From: Zingiber officinale
Lineage: Eukaryota; Streptophyta; Magnoliopsida; Zingiberales; Zingiberaceae
Direction of reading: 5' to 3'
Assembly: GCF_018446385.1 (NCBI RefSeq)
Contig: NC_056000.1
Location: 38,229,511 to 38,293,510, forward strand
DNA: 64,000 nucleotides
Of the stretch, positions 1 through 11,784 are shown one piece after another. The notes under the pieces were generated by a model, which saw nothing but the letters and a program-made list of their open reading frames with translations, searched no databases and was not told the origin of the DNA. A program made the translations under genes and the position numbers. The number at the start of each line of letters is the position of its first letter. Position 1 is the stretch's first letter.

Positions 1-2591
1 TGTTCGTAAGTCTACTAAACTACCAGATTTTGTTTAATCTTGTTATTTTTATTCTTTTGCTTCATTTGTTGCATTTATTCATTGTCTTTCTGAGCTCGTA
101 TCCTATAGAGAAGCTGTTTGTAACTCACTTTGGAAGAGTACTATGGCTGAGGAACTAACTTCTTTGCATCAGAGTCATACATGAGATTTGACCCCATTGC
201 CACCAGGAAAATATACCATTGATTCTCGTTGGGTATATAAGATCAAAACTAAATCTGATGGATCTATCGAATGATACAAAGCTCATCTTGTTGCTAAAGG
301 TTATTCTCAGGAGTATGACATGGATTATGAGGAAACATTTGTTCCTGTTGTAAAAATGATGACTGTTGATACTCTGATTGTCGTTGCTTCTGTTTGTCGA
401 TGGAGAATATCTCAGATGGATATCAAGAATGCATTTCTAAATAGTGATCTTCATGAAGAAGTTTATATGACACCTCCTCCTGGTATTTCATGTTAGGACT
501 CTTGGCGGCCGACTAGAAGGAGGGTTGAATAACCCCTGTACAAAATCATACAAAAGAACCTTTCTCGGACAAATAATTTAATTAAAGAACACTTGCATTA
601 AATAATAAATAAATTGAAAAACAGAGGCTCAGAGGTTTTATTTGGTTACAACTGGGGAGATTGTTAATCCAAGGAATAGAGTAGCACTAGTTTCTCCTTT
701 AGACGGAGAATCCTCTTTACAGCAGTGAAAGCACATAAAATAAAAAGCTAAACAAAAATTGAGATGTGTACAAGTGTTGTTGCAAGAATGCTTGTTGTTA
801 ATAGCTACTGGGACCAAAGCTGTATTTATAGCCTTGGTCTGGGCGTCTGGAGTGGGATAAAAACTTATCCCGACGTAATAGTTAAAGACCACGTCAAAAT
901 GGCTAAAACTTGTGTTTCGGGTGCCTGGACTATTTCGTGATGCTCCGTGTGCCCGGAATGGTTCCAGGTACTCCGAAGGGGAAAAGCAACTTTTAGTTGA
1001 CTTTCTCTCTGGGCCTCCAGCTTCGGCTCTGCTTGCTTCGGTCCGGATCTTCCGCTCTGGCTCCGTTCGCTTGGGTGATTTCGGTCATCCGGAATAGGGC
1101 TCACCCGAACCCAACTTCCGGTCTTCTCCTTGAGCAAGATTCCACTCCAACTTCTTGTCCATCGAAATCGTCGTGTGCTTCCTTCTCGTTCGCCAGCGTA
1201 CTCTTCCGCAGCTCTTCGTCCCTCGGACGCACCGAGCCCGTCGGGTCTCTCTCGTGCCGACCTTCTCACTAGCTGCGTCTTTTGCTCCTCAAGCAATCTT
1301 CCGCTCCGGTTTCTCGTCCCTCGGAAACACCGCACGCTCTCTTCTCATCGTCGGTGTATTGTTCCGTAGCATCACGTCCCTCAGACGCACTGAGCCCGTC
1401 CGTTCTCTCTCCCGTGCTGTCCTTCTGGCTAGCTGCGTCTTTTGCTCGACTTTTTGTTCTCCTAAGTTCCTGCACACTTAGATACAGAGTTAAATACAAC
1501 AGGACCTAACTTAACTTATTTGATCACATCAAAATAACCTTGGGGTACCAACATTTCACACCAACCTGGTGAAGTTTTCAGGCTTCGTAAAGTGCTTTAT
1601 GGTCTCAAACAAGCACCTTGTGCTTGGTTTGAGAAGTTCTCTACAGTGATTACTTCATTTGATTTTCATCCTAGTAATCATGATTCAACATTGTTTGTTA
1701 GATGTACGAGTGCAGGTTGTATTATTTTATCATTATATGTTGATGACATAATTATTATTGGTGATGATTTTAATGAAATTGAGGTTGCTTATTCCTCGAA
1801 AGGTTATTTTTTATTTTAGTCAAAGTATATATATCTGATATGTTTAAGCGTGCTCGTCTTACTGATAATAGAGTTGTTGATACTCCTATTAAGACTAATG
1901 CTCGATATTCTCCATCTAATGACTCACCTTTGCCGGATCCTAGTTTGTACAAAACTATTGTTGGAAGCTTAGTTTATCTCACCGTGACTCGTCCAGATAT
2001 TGCGTATGCTGTCATGTTGTTAGTCAATTTGTCGCCGCACCAACTACAGTTTATTGGGTTGTTATTCTTCGTATCCTCAGGTATCTTTGGGGTACTCAAT
2101 TTCAAAGCCTTTTATTTCCTTCTACTTCATTTCTTGAGCTGCGTTCATACTCTGATGCGGATTGGGTTGGTGATTCTATGGATCGCAAATCTACCACTGA
2201 CTTCTGAGTTTTTCTTGGTGATTCCCTAATTTCTTAGAAGAGTAAAAAACAAGATGTTATTTCTAGATCTTCCACAGAAGCTGAGTATCGTGTCATGACC
2301 TCAACTACTTGTAAGATAGTTTGGTTGCGTTGGTTGCTTGCGGATATGAGTATCTCTCTTCATCAACCTACTCCATTATATTGTGATAATTAGAGTGTTA
2401 TTCAAATTACACGCAATTCAGTGTTTCATGAGCGGACGAAACATATTGATATTGATTGTCACATTACTCGTCACTATCTTCATATTGACACCATCACATT
2501 GCCTTTTGTTCCTTCAAAGGTACAGATTGCTGATATGATTACAAGACTCATTTCGCTTCGCGCTTCTGATTTTTATCTGACAAACTCTTAA
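1..2591 (+). pseudogene. copia pol fragment (reverse transcriptase - RNase H), interrupted
   Basis: From about 190 the translation reads WVYKIKTKSDGS, LVAKGYSQEYDMDYEETF, MDIKNAFLN and PPPG, all classic copia RT blocks. After the inserted LTR the same frame resumes with VLYGLKQAPCAWFEKF and the catalytic YVDD box (near 1738). RNase H motifs follow (near 2280-2520: TEAEYR-like, then HERTKHIDIDCH). Stops at about 180, 272 and 1818 and a lost stretch between the YVDD box and the RNase H show that it is not functional. The catalytic YVDD residues themselves are preserved. Confidence 0.85.
491..1553 (-). mobile_element. Solo LTR inserted in copia RT, TSD tttca
   Basis: A 1063-bp insertion starts TGTTAG and ends CCAACA, the imperfect inverted ends of an LTR. 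It is flanked by the perfect 5-bp duplication tttca (486-490 and 1554-1558), and removing it restores the copia reading frame exactly. There is no internal region, so it is a solo LTR left by recombination. Its left end (TGTTAGGACT..., gggttgaataacccc) resembles the ends of the nested copia LTRs at 10170 and 19601. By that analogy the sense strand is -. Overlapping ORFs in its GC-rich middle (860-1510) look like chance ORFs. Confidence 0.85.
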
Positions 2592-2626
2592 TGATTCTAA
2601 CTATAGCATCGTGAGTTTGAGAGGGA

Positions 2627-2832
2627 TATTAGATTATATAATTTATATTATATAATCTATTAGAATTATTTGTTTATAGTCTTAGGATAATTTAGTCTTT
2701 TACCTTTTCAGTTTAGGGTTTAGATTTTTTCTTATAATTAACTATATAAAAGACTTGTACTCTTTATTTCTCAATTAATTTTAGATTCAATAATACAATT
2801 AATTTTTCCTTCTCTTAATTTCTACCATAACA
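2627..2832 (+). repeat. 3' LTR of the first copia element
   Basis: A short LTR of about 206 bp follows the polypurine stretch. It begins TATTAG (expected TG, one change) and ends ataaca. It contains a TATA-like aactatataaaag near 2742. The partner LTR is outside the window, so the boundaries rest on the polypurine tract and the CA end only. Confidence 0.6.
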
Positions 2833-4470
2833 ATTTTAGTTAAATTGTTACATATTTTTAATTAAACCTGCTATAAATATATTAGTGCAATTTTAATTAA
2901 TTTAAAAATAATTTTAATCAATGTTATAATCATTTTAATTAATATAAAATAATTTTGACTAAATATAGTTTACGTAATTCGATTAATCTAGAGGTAAACT
3001 GTTTTACTGTTTTAAAAATAAAATCTAAAATAAAGTATCCTTTTTTCAATTTTTTTTTGGGCGCCTTGTCCTTTTTAATACGAGATTTAAAGATTAAAAA
3101 AATATCTTTCACGTATCGTAGTAAAGATATTATGTTTTTCTCAAATATATTTCTTAGTTTTGCTTCCCGATTATAAGAAGGATAAATTATAGGTAATTTA
3201 TAACTGACTGTTAAGAGAATAGAGGATGATTTTTCTTCCAAAAAGTATATATTCGTCGAAAATTGACCTTTTATAACTTTTTTAAAATAAAATTATCACC
3301 TTGAAACTAATGGGACACATGAATATCCCCAAATTTTTCTCACATATGGACCAATAAGGAGGCGAGTAAACTGTTAGGTAGTATGAGACCATCATCTTTC
3401 CTCTGACGGACGATCCACAGAGGAGACGACGTCATCATCCATTTCCTTGATGGATCATGTCGCCATCAGAGATGCCACGTGTACCTTTTTTGAAATTTCT
3501 CGCTTTCTCCATTAAAGCCGAGAGGATCCACCTTATCTCCCAAACAATAATAGCAACAGCCGTGGACCCTCCTCGTTCACCCACTCACATACCACGCTGG
3601 GCTCCGCTCCACGTGTCCGATCTCTCTCCGAACTCTAAGAACATCCCATTGTGCTACGAAGGAGCTCCTTACTCCTTCGTTAATTTCGAAAGAGGGACCA
3701 TCATTTTTAAGCCGATAAATGAAGCAACCGTAAACAAGTTGTATATTTAGTTTGATAAAAACATATTTATATTTGTTTAATGTATAAAGCTTAATTAAAT
3801 ACATAAGATTGAAGAGGTTATTAATATCGTTAATAATATTCATGAATAATATTAATAATTTGAATTTATTAATAATTTTTTAATATATTAAATAAATAAT
3901 AAAATAAATAAATAAATTTAAATTATCAAATTTAATGATCAATCAAATAATTAAAATTTTCAAACAATCAAATAAATTTAAATTGAGAACTCGATAATAT
4001 TTAAATAAATTAAGTTCAAATCAAGTTCAAACCAAACTCAAGTTAAAATTGAACCAAACTTGAATTGAAAGTTCGATAATATCTAAACGAATCAAATTCA
4101 AGTTAAACTTTAAAGAAACTCAATTTCATAAAAAAATAAATCAAGCTGAAGAATTATTTTAAAAAATTAATTCATTTTAAACTCGGTTCGATATGATTCG
4201 ATGACCTTATCAAATAAGTTTGAATATCTTAAAATTTATCTCGGCTTGTTTACCATCCTAGTCATTTCTTCGTATTTTTTATTAAATATTTTTTTTATTT
4301 CTGTTTAAACAAATAAAATATTAAAAAAAAGTTATGTCATATTATTTTGTTATTAATTTGTGAATTTAAATTTTATAAAATTAAATTATTTATAATTTAA
4401 AATATGAAAGAGATGAGAAGTTTTTATTTTATATATATATATATATCTCTGAGGTGTGAGGCTTTTTATT
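2833..4470. other. AT-rich intergenic stretch with a GC-richer island
   Basis: No gene is recognised. Most of it is AT-rich, low-complexity sequence ending in an (AT)n run (about 4431-4446). A GC-richer island at about 3380-3720 holds ACGT-core motifs: gacgacgtcatc near 3425, gccacgtgtacc near 3475 and ccacgtgtcc near 3610. This could be distal control DNA for the gene at 4777. A 97-aa ORF at 3457-3750 matches nothing I recognise. Confidence 0.5.
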
Positions 4471-4776
4471 TTTAACTTGTACAGATACGCGAAGGAAGGA
4501 GCTCATGGTTCACGAAATTGGATGTCCAACTCTCCTGCCGACGTGTTGCTCGTACGTCCGCTTGGACACGCGGTGTCACTTCACTGGCGCCGGACACTCC
4601 CACCCGCTCTTCGCGTGAGCTAGGTTCCTCCCACCGCCACCTGTCACTCCCGCTCCCAGCCAATGAGAGTCCCGAGAAGGCATCCGAACACGTGCTGATC
4701 TGGACACGTGTCGGCTCCGTCGCCCTATTTAACCTACTCCGCCCTTTTTCCGCTAGCGGAGGGATCGAGGTTGAAG
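4471..4776 (+). promoter_or_regulatory. G-box promoter of the DUF7950-like gene
   Basis: GC content rises sharply here. Two CACGTG G-boxes lie 16 bp apart at 4689-4694 and 4705-4710; the second is within ACACGTGTC. A TATA-like ctatttaa sits at about 4727-4734, roughly 45 bp before the start codon. Paired ACGT elements are typical of ABA/light-responsive plant promoters; the regulation itself is inferred. Confidence 0.55.
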
Positions 4777-5679
4777 ATGGAGCGGAGGGGCGGTTGCTGC
4801 CTCGCCATGTACGGAGGCGGAGACGCCGAGGCGACCTGGAAGATGGGCCGGATCATGCTCAGATTCCGGCCAATCGCCCCCAGACCGGCCGTTAGTTCCC
4901 CGGCTGCTGCTTCCGTTGTCGCGGAGTTGTCGCCTGTAGGAAGGAAGAAGGGGCGGAAGAGTACTGGCGACCGTTGCGGAGGGAGGAAGGCGAGGAAGGT
5001 GGAGGCGAAGCCTTCGCCGTCTTCTAAGGATGATCGGAAGGCGTCAACCTCCTCGGCGTCGTCTTCCTCCACGACCACCAGTACGATGATTTGTTCGCCC
5101 ACGATCGTGACGCTTGCGCTGATGCCGGTGGCGGAGGAGAAGCGGGACGACCTGGCGGAACGCCAATCTCCTGGAACTGAGCGTCCACTCCTTGTGCCGG
5201 CGTGGATGGGGTGCGAGGCGGCGGCGAGGGTGCCTCGCCCGCTGACGGCGGTGGGGTCGTGGGTGACGGTGGAGTGTGTGACGGACACGTGGAGGGACGG
5301 GGAGGTCGCGTGGAGGAGCGATGAGGCAGTGCGGGCGGCGCTGGCTGCGGACGACTGCCCCGGGTTGGTGTCCGACGAGAGAGACCGGATCACGTGGACC
5401 AACGCGGCGTACCGGCGGATGGTGTCGGGCGCTGTTTCAGACGTGGTTGGCGGTGGAGGCAGAGCGGGGGCAGACGAGGTGCGGGTGGGGTTTGTGGCAC
5501 GGGCGGCGGTGCCTGCGTCGGGGGCGTGCCGGGCGTTCACGTGCAGGATGCGGGTTCACTACGCTCGGCCGACGGGGAGGGCATCGTCGTTGGCGGCCCC
5601 GTGCGACGCGTGGAGGCTGGACGGCGGCGGCAGTGCGTGGAGGATCGACGTGAAGACGGCGTTGAGTCTCAGCCTGTAA
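4777..5679 (+). CDS. DUF7950-family plant protein
   Basis: Intronless ORF of 300 aa, apparently intact. The start at 4777 is chosen because the family begins M-E-x-RGGCC; an in-frame ATG 69 bp upstream overlaps the promoter and G-box. Two conserved blocks are visible. The N-terminal one is RGGCCLAMYGGG followed by KMGRIMLRFRPIAPRPA. The C-terminal block (from about residue 155) reads SWVTVECVTDTW, CPGLVSDERDRITWTNAAYRRMV, AFTCRMRV and a terminal WRIDVKTALSLSL. Between them lies a low-complexity basic/Ser-rich linker. This matches the plant-specific DUF7950 proteins, whose biochemical role is unknown to me. Codon use is very GC-rich (third positions mostly G/C), unlike the surrounding DNA. No partner genes or operon-like context. 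Confidence 0.8.
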   Translation: MERRGGCCLAMYGGGDAEATWKMGRIMLRFRPIAPRPAVSSPAAASVVAELSPVGRKKGRKSTGDRCGGRKARKVEAKPSPSSKDDRKASTSSASSSSTTTSTMICSPTIVTLALMPVAEEKRDDLAERQSPGTERPLLVPAWMGCEAAARVPRPLTAVGSWVTVECVTDTWRDGEVAWRSDEAVRAALAADDCPGLVSDERDRITWTNAAYRRMVSGAVSDVVGGGGRAGADEVRVGFVARAAVPASGACRAFTCRMRVHYARPTGRASSLAAPCDAWRLDGGGSAWRIDVKTALSLSL

Positions 5680-6368
5680 AACTTGCTAGGCACTACTGCA
5701 TGAGTTTGCTTATGCCCCTCGCCGGCGAAGCTTGCAAAATCAAAGTAGTGTAAGTTGCTGCTTCGGTTTTGGAAGAAAAGGAAAAGTTACTAGCAACAGT
5801 CGTCAGCGCCTCAGCGGCCGATCGCTTCAAACTCAGTGAGAAGACCCATGCTGCAAACCCTAGAATTGTTACGTACGGAAAGAACAGATTGTTTCTTTTT
5901 TGCAATTTCCAAAAAAAAAAAAAACGCTGCAATTAGCATTTTAAAATCAAAATTACTATTTTTTTAAATATAAATATAAATATATCGTTATATTTTAGGA
6001 GACTATTAAAATTCACTCAGTCTAAATTTAAATATATCAATATATTATGTTTTTTTTTAAAAAAAATAGTTCATTAAAGTTTTAATAAAACTATGGACAC
6101 TCCTAATACGAATCTCCATCCCCACTAAATTTAATGAACATTAATTAAGGCAAACAAGTACAAGAAATCATGTTAAGTTAAATTGCAAGTGAATTTTATA
6201 GCTTCTCCACATTGTAGATTGTTCATATTTTTTTTAAAAAAAACCATTTATTTATGTTCAATTGACTTTGTTTTATGGATTTATTTCTTTTGTTTGATTT
6301 GGAGGTTGACTTTTAAGTATGAATAAATTTAATTTAATATTATTTATATATATATATATATATTTTGA

Positions 6369-6416
<48 letters not shown>

Positions 6417-6456
6417 TTTTGACCATTCAAAATTTATATCAAGTCTAAATAGTAGA
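5680..6456. other. 3' flank of DUF7950 gene; (TA)n microsatellite
   Basis: AT-rich, with no gene recognised. A long (TA)n microsatellite occupies about 6346-6412, interrupted once by ttttgacca. The gypsy LTR begins at 6457. The (TA)n run may vary in length or be misassembled. Confidence 0.6.
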
Positions 6457-7358
6457 TGATCCGATGATAAGGATCCATCTCTTAAAAGATCATTGTCAGT
6501 GAAAGTTAAATTTTTGATGGTCAACGCTTCTGTATCGTTGGTTGGTGGGATAACTCACTTGTCCGATCAGGGTGAAGGATAGCCAAGTCGATATCAATCC
6601 GATGTTACCACAGCTCGATCGTATATTGAGCTTCGGACGCTCAGAGAATCATGTGCCGACGAAGCATATGTGGAGCAGCCAGTTCGTTCGGACTTACATC
6701 GAACCTCGGAACCGGCGAAACGGAATCGCAACCGAGCAGTCACTCAGATATAGCTCGGCACAACAGCGGAGCTCAGACAGTGGAATGTTGGCCGAGCGGC
6801 CACTCCACTCGGCCCAAAGGCCAGACCACTCGGACGATTGAGGGTTAGCTGAATGACCATCTCGTTCGTCCCACTAATAGACAAAAGGAGGATCAACCGA
6901 TATCCTTGTGGGAACTTGTGCCACTGACAGACGACATGGTTGGCGGCATGGACAGGCAGAGGATCGTACGACGGAAGCTTCCACTATTATGTTAGAGATA
7001 TGCTCGGGTCATTGAGGTATGGTGTTAGAGACGCTTTCCTGACATGTCTTTTCAGGAAAAGCTTTGACTCGAGGAGCGTGCACGCGCGCCCTCGGAGCCC
7101 TATATAAAGGACCCCAAGCTTCGATGGAGGTATGCATAACTTCTACTGTAGTTACACTGTTACTCTGCTTCTTAGCTTCCTTGCTCACACATCATCGGAG
7201 ACTGATTTGAGCGTCAGAGGGTCATCGCCGAGGAACCCCTCCCTGGCTCGGCACTGACGCTGCTGTGATTGCAGGATCCTCCAGCTCGGAGTCCACTAAC
7301 GGTCAACAGGAGCGCCATGTCCCCCGGCATCCATCACCTTGACCCTCGGACATGATCA
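6457..7358 (+). repeat. 5' LTR of gypsy element
   Basis: 902 bp, TGATCC...GATCA. The TATA box tatataaa is at about 7101. It matches 25925-26840 along its length with many substitutions, so the insertion is old. Confidence 0.88.
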
Positions 7359-7380
7359 AATTTGGCGCCTTCTGTGGGAA
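7359..7380 (+). other. Gypsy primer-binding site region
   Basis: TGGCGCC starts at 7363, two to four bases inside the LTR end, followed by ttctgtgggaacg. This is the usual plant Ty3/gypsy arrangement. The priming tRNA is not assigned. Confidence 0.6.
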
Positions 7381-7405
7381 CGCAACTTGCATCTGAGCCG
7401 AGAAA

Positions 7406-8650
7406 ATGAAAGACGTTGAACGACTTCACACCGTGACGCTCACCCAAGAGGAGCTCAACATGCTTGTACAGGCTAGATCCCAGAAGATAGTTGAGCAGCA
7501 ACAGCAAAAGGCACTAGTCGATCGATTGGCGCAGCAGACAAAATCGACATCGGGGAGCCGAGCGGCGCACGAGGATCGGCCGAAACAGCTCTCCATCTGG
7601 GGACAAAACAAAGGGTCGACCAGCACCCATGGAGAGGCACCGCCCGCCCCGATACTATTCCACTGGGCTCTGTTCCAAACGCCCTCGGAAATCACGCAGG
7701 CAAATCAAGAGCGGGGGTTCTCTTCAGATGAAGTGCCTGTTCGGGACGCTCGAAAAGGCAAGGCACCTCAAGGCGACACGTCTCCCGAACGGATCAATCG
7801 CCAGTTCTCCGAAGCAATATTGCGTGACCCACTGCCAAGGCACTACGCTTCTCTAGCAATCGGAGAATACAATGGATCAACAGACCCGGATGATCATTTA
7901 GGCAAGTTCGACAACGCAGCTACGCTTCACCAGTACACGGATGGGGTGAAGTGCTGAGTCTTCCTCACCACACTCTCCGGATCGACACAGCGATGGTTCA
8001 GAAGATTGCCGGACAGATCGATACAAAACTTCAAGGATTTTTGAACAGCCTTCCTATACCATTTCGCAAGCAGTAGGCGCTACCAGAAGACAAGCGTCAG
8101 TTTATTTTCCTTGAAGCAAGGGCCGAAAGAAACCCTCCGAGCGTACATCCAGCTTTAATTAGGTAGCAATGGATATCCCCTCGGTCTCATCCGAGACTAT
8201 GATGAATGCCTTCACACAGGGGCTCGTCGAGGGGGATTCTTCGGATCGCTTATCAGAAAGTCACCTCGCGACTACGACCACATGCTCAAGAAGGCTAATA
8301 AGTATATAAACGTGGAAGAAGCCCAGGCAGCAAGAGGGAAGGTGGCACCAGCCGAGCCCTCAGTGATGACCAAACGCAACCGTCGAGCAACCACCAACCA
8401 CCAACCACCGAAAGGGCCGAGAGTTGAAGACCGGCCCCACCAAGAAAGGAGGGTGCATACCGTACAACATGTGCCTTTCGACTGCCCAAAGGCATCAAAG
8501 TGTAAGGTATGGACACCTATGTTCTATTTCTTCCACCAGTCGGCGCCACACAACACCCGTGACTGTCGCGGTCTAACGCCGATCGCCCGGCCAGCCCCAA
8601 GGGGCTATCGCCGACGATCTCCCTCCCCTGACCCCGGGACCTAGAAGGCA
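7406..8650 (+). pseudogene. gypsy gag (frameshifted)
   Basis: An open frame of 183 codons (7406-7957) starts MKDVERLHTVTLTQEELN, a form typical of Tat-type gag N-termini. It reaches the capsid motif AILRDPLPRHYASLAIGEYNG and DPDDHLGKF, then stops. The same protein continues in shifted frames: a QRWFRRLP-like stretch near 7990, PKETLRAYI near 8130, and YDHMLKKANKYINVEEAQAARG from 8282. The tail to about 8644 is basic and contains HNTRDCRGL, a remnant of the zinc-knuckle-like end. Several stops and frameshifts make it non-functional. Confidence 0.8.
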
Positions 8651-10169
8651 TTAAAGTCCCCCATGATGACGCTCTCATCATCCGAGCGATAATCGCTAAC
8701 TATACTATCCACCGAATTTTTGTTGACATAGGGAGCTCGACGAATATAATCTTCAAGAAGGATTTCGATCAGCTCTAGATCGACCGAGGCGAGCTGCTAC
8801 CAATGACGACCCCATTGTATGGATTCACGGGCAACGAGGTTTTGCCGATCTGCCAAACCAAGTTGGCCATATCGCTCGGAGAGGAGCCGCTCAGGAGGAC
8901 CAGAACCACATACTTCATCGTGGTCGTCCCTCAATGAGTTCCAAGCAGTAGTTTCAACTTATTGCCAAAAGATCAAATTCCCGGTGAATGGCCAAGTCGG
9001 AGAAGTCAAGGGTGACCAGTTGGCCGCTCGGCGATGCTATGTCGAGATGGTCAAAACTGAGGTCAGGTCCGCGTGAAAGACCTCGCGGCTAGAGGTTTGT
9101 GCTATTACTGAAAAGCCTTCTTCCTTAGTCTATGAATAAAATGAGGAAATCCAAATCCATCCTCGCCGAGTGGAAGCAACAACTTTCATAGCGTCCGATC
9201 TGGAAGCGGAACAGAGGGCGGAGTTGATCGCCTGTCTCCAGCAAAACCACGGCGTATTCACGTGGTCAACGCACGAGCTCCCCGGGATTTCCTCGAGCGT
9301 TGCGCAACACAAACTTCACGTCCGAATGGACGCTCGACCGGTAAAATAAAGGAAGAGAGACTTCAACGCCGAACAAAATCTGATCATCCGGGCAGAAATA
9401 GAAAAGTTGCTGGAGGCTGGCCACATACGGGAGGTGTAATTCCTGAGTTGTCTCGCAAATGTAGTGTTGGTCTTGAAGCCAGGTAACAAGTGGCGAGTTT
9501 GCATCGACTTCCGAGACCTCAACAAGGCATGCCCAAATGACTTCTACCCGCTGCCTCGGATTGATCAGATGATAGACTCCATTGCTGGGTGCGAGCTGAT
9601 ATGCATGTTGAACACGTATCAAGGGTACCACCAGGTGTCGCTCTCTAGGGAAGATCAAGAAAATATCAGCTTTACTATGGCTGATGGCACATATTGTTGT
9701 AATGTCATGTCGTTTGGACTGAAGAACGCCGGAGCTACCTATCAAAGGCTTATGAATAAAGTATTCCGACGGCAGATTGGTCGTAACATGAAGGTGTACG
9801 TCGACAGCATATTAATTAAATCCCTCTGAGCAGCTGACCTATGTACAGATATCAAGGAGACCTGTAGGACACTCAGGACATATAGAATCAAGCTGAATCC
9901 GAGCAAGTGTCTGTTCGACGCGAAGAGCGAGCGATTCCTAGGTTACATCGTCACCGAGCGGGGCATTGAGGCTAATCCCAGCAAAATAAAAGCACTACAA
10001 AATATGCCGCCACCAAGGAATTTGAATGAAACACAACGTCTCACCGGTTGGATAACAGCATTGCCCCGGTTTATTTCCAAATCATCCGACCGGAGCCTAC
10101 CATTCTTCAAGATATTGAGCCGAGCCACCAAGTTTCAATGGGACCAGGAGTGCGACCGGGCGTTTGGAG
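8651..10169 (+). pseudogene. gypsy pol part 1: protease and reverse transcriptase (interrupted)
   Basis: A protease remnant (IFVDIGSSTNIIF near 8718) has DIG where aspartic proteases have DTG/DSG. RT follows, best preserved at 9464-9829: WRVCIDFRDLNKACPNDFYPLP, GYHQVSL, FGLKNAGATYQRLMN and then YVDS. The catalytic box is therefore YVDS instead of YVDD. After a stop the RT continues (NPSKCLFD-like and FLGYIVTERGIEANPSKIKAL, then the LTGWITALPRFISKSSDRSLPFF block). The frame is cut at 10169 by the copia insertion and resumes at 21258. Confidence 0.85.
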
Positions 10170-11769
10170 TGTTAGGACCTTCGGATGGTTAGAGAGGGGG
10201 GGGTGTGAATAGCCTCCTTTAAAAATCCAATCAATTTCCTCACAAGAGTTTGTTAGCACAGCGGAAATAAGTAAAATGAAAACTGATGCAAGGAAAAGAA
10301 CAAACCACCACTAACAAAACGATGTACGAGGTTCGGGGATAACTTGCCCCTACTCCTCGGCGTGTCCGTAAGGTGGACGATCCCTTGATCTTTCGATAGA
10401 TCACACCCCGGACAAAATCCGGCTAAGTGTTTCTCCTTCTCGGTGGAGTAACCTCTCCACAAAAGTCACAGAATAGATTTGAAAACAAAGCACAATGACT
10501 TACAGAGTTTTGTGGCTAACGGAATGAACAAATGAAACTTACAGCCACAAAGCAAAACGCATGCAAAGACAGAAGGAAGTCTTCAGTCAAGAGCTCAACA
10601 ACACAGCCTCTTGATCGACAGAGAGTTTTTCCAGAACCTTAGCAAACCTCTCTTCTTCCTTCTTCTTATTCTGCTTTCTCACTGTCCCGAATCACTGTCA
10701 CCTGTGTCGAATCGCTGCAACCAACTCAGGCGTCGCCAATCACTCTTCCTTCTCATCTGGTTCTCTGAACTCACACCAATACCATCCATGGTCTTCACTG
10801 GTGTCTCTGAGCTCGAACCAATGAGCAAGAGTCCAACTGATCGCGGCCAGTGAACGTTGAAACCCGAATTGCATCACTTGCAGTGAAATACAGCATAAAG
10901 GGCACTTGTTCTTATTCTTCTGATGGAGCTTCATTTGAAATTAACCAATGACACGATACCTGCAACTTGCAACTTAAAAATCTCACAGCAGATGATTTGA
11001 TCAGGTGAATCAGAAGTGAGTCAGAAATATCAAAGAAACAGCAGAAACAAACGACATGTTGTGGATCAGTCAACAGACAGATCCATAGCTTTCTGGACCG
11101 ATCAGGACTCATCCTGATCGGTCCGGAAAAAGCTCGATCGATGCGTGGACCGATCGGCCTATAGGTGGATCGGTCCACGGACCGATCCCCCTCGTTTGAG
11201 TCGGCGTTTGATCGCTTCTTTCGATCGGTGCAGCAGGCCGATCGGTAACTCTGAATGTACGTGCAGTTCTTGATCGATCACGAGGCGATCGGTGACTCAT
11301 GTATCATGGATCGATCTGCGGCCGATCCGGACAACGGTATCCTTGGATAGGTCAGCGGACCGATCAATGTCTTGTATTAGTTTTAGAGCCTCGGCCTAAA
11401 CCCTAACGTCTTCTGGTCGAGCGAGCTGCAAGCCCTCTCGGCCTGGTCAGGAGAGCAGTGCCGAGCCCTCTCCGGCTTCGTCCGGTCCATAGAGCGAGCT
11501 ACGAGCCCTCTCGACCTAGTCCGGAGGCAGGCTGAGCCCTCTCCGACTTCGTCCGGTCCAGAGAACGAGCTATCGAGCCCTCTCTGATCTAGTCCGGAGA
11601 ATGAGCTGCCGAGCCCTCTCCGACTTTACGTGCCAAGTATGCGTACTTGGACTTTTCCTCTCCTCATGATCAGCCTTGATCATCAATCAGTCTGAGTTTA
11701 ATTAATATCTGATACAAACTTAAATCAGTGTCAACATCAAAACAACAGCCAGGTCAGACTGTATCAACA
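10170..11769 (-). repeat. 3' LTR of nested copia element
   Basis: 1600 bp; on the + strand it starts TGTTAGGACC and ends GTATCAACA. It is nearly identical to the right LTR in its first 850 bp and diverges by many short indels in the GATCGGTC-rich (about 11040-11345) and 'gagccctct' (about 11410-11625) blocks. Confidence 0.9.
11410..11625. repeat. Dimeric ~76-bp tandem repeat within the left copia LTR
   Basis: Six half-units of about 37-39 bp alternate around the motif gagccctct(c/g), i.e. about three dimers. The right LTR has about four dimers (20806-21110). The last copies are regular, the first are eroded. Confidence 0.7.
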
Positions 11770-11784
11770 ATCTCCCCCTTTTTG
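11770..11784 (-). other. Polypurine tract of nested copia
   Basis: On the - strand this reads a run of A then GGGGGAGAT, directly abutting the 3' LTR. That is the expected plus-strand primer position. Confidence 0.75.

Larger units (their letters stand above)
1..2832 (+). mobile_element. Ty1/copia retrotransposon remnant (Ale/Tork-like), 5' end outside window
   Basis: Decayed copia element read on the + strand. Visible parts are the end of the integrase/RT linker, reverse transcriptase, RNase H, a polypurine-like stretch (gagaggga, 2619-2626) and a short 3' LTR. The 5' LTR, gag and most of the integrase lie left of the window. A foreign solo LTR (491-1553) splits the RT. Several in-frame stops show that it is dead. 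The lineage guess rests on the RT wording and the short 206-bp LTR. Confidence 0.85.

Noticed and set aside
865-1510. Several overlapping 60-156 aa ORFs on both strands
   Set aside because: They lie inside a solo LTR with exact target duplication; GC-rich LTR sequence gives chance ORFs.
2939-3241. 100-aa Lys/Ile-rich ORF on the - strand
   Set aside because: AT-rich composition, no recognisable domain, no promoter or neighbours.
4734-5540. 268-aa ORF opposite the DUF7950 gene
   Set aside because: Antisense shadow of a GC-rich gene; the + strand carries the conserved family motifs.
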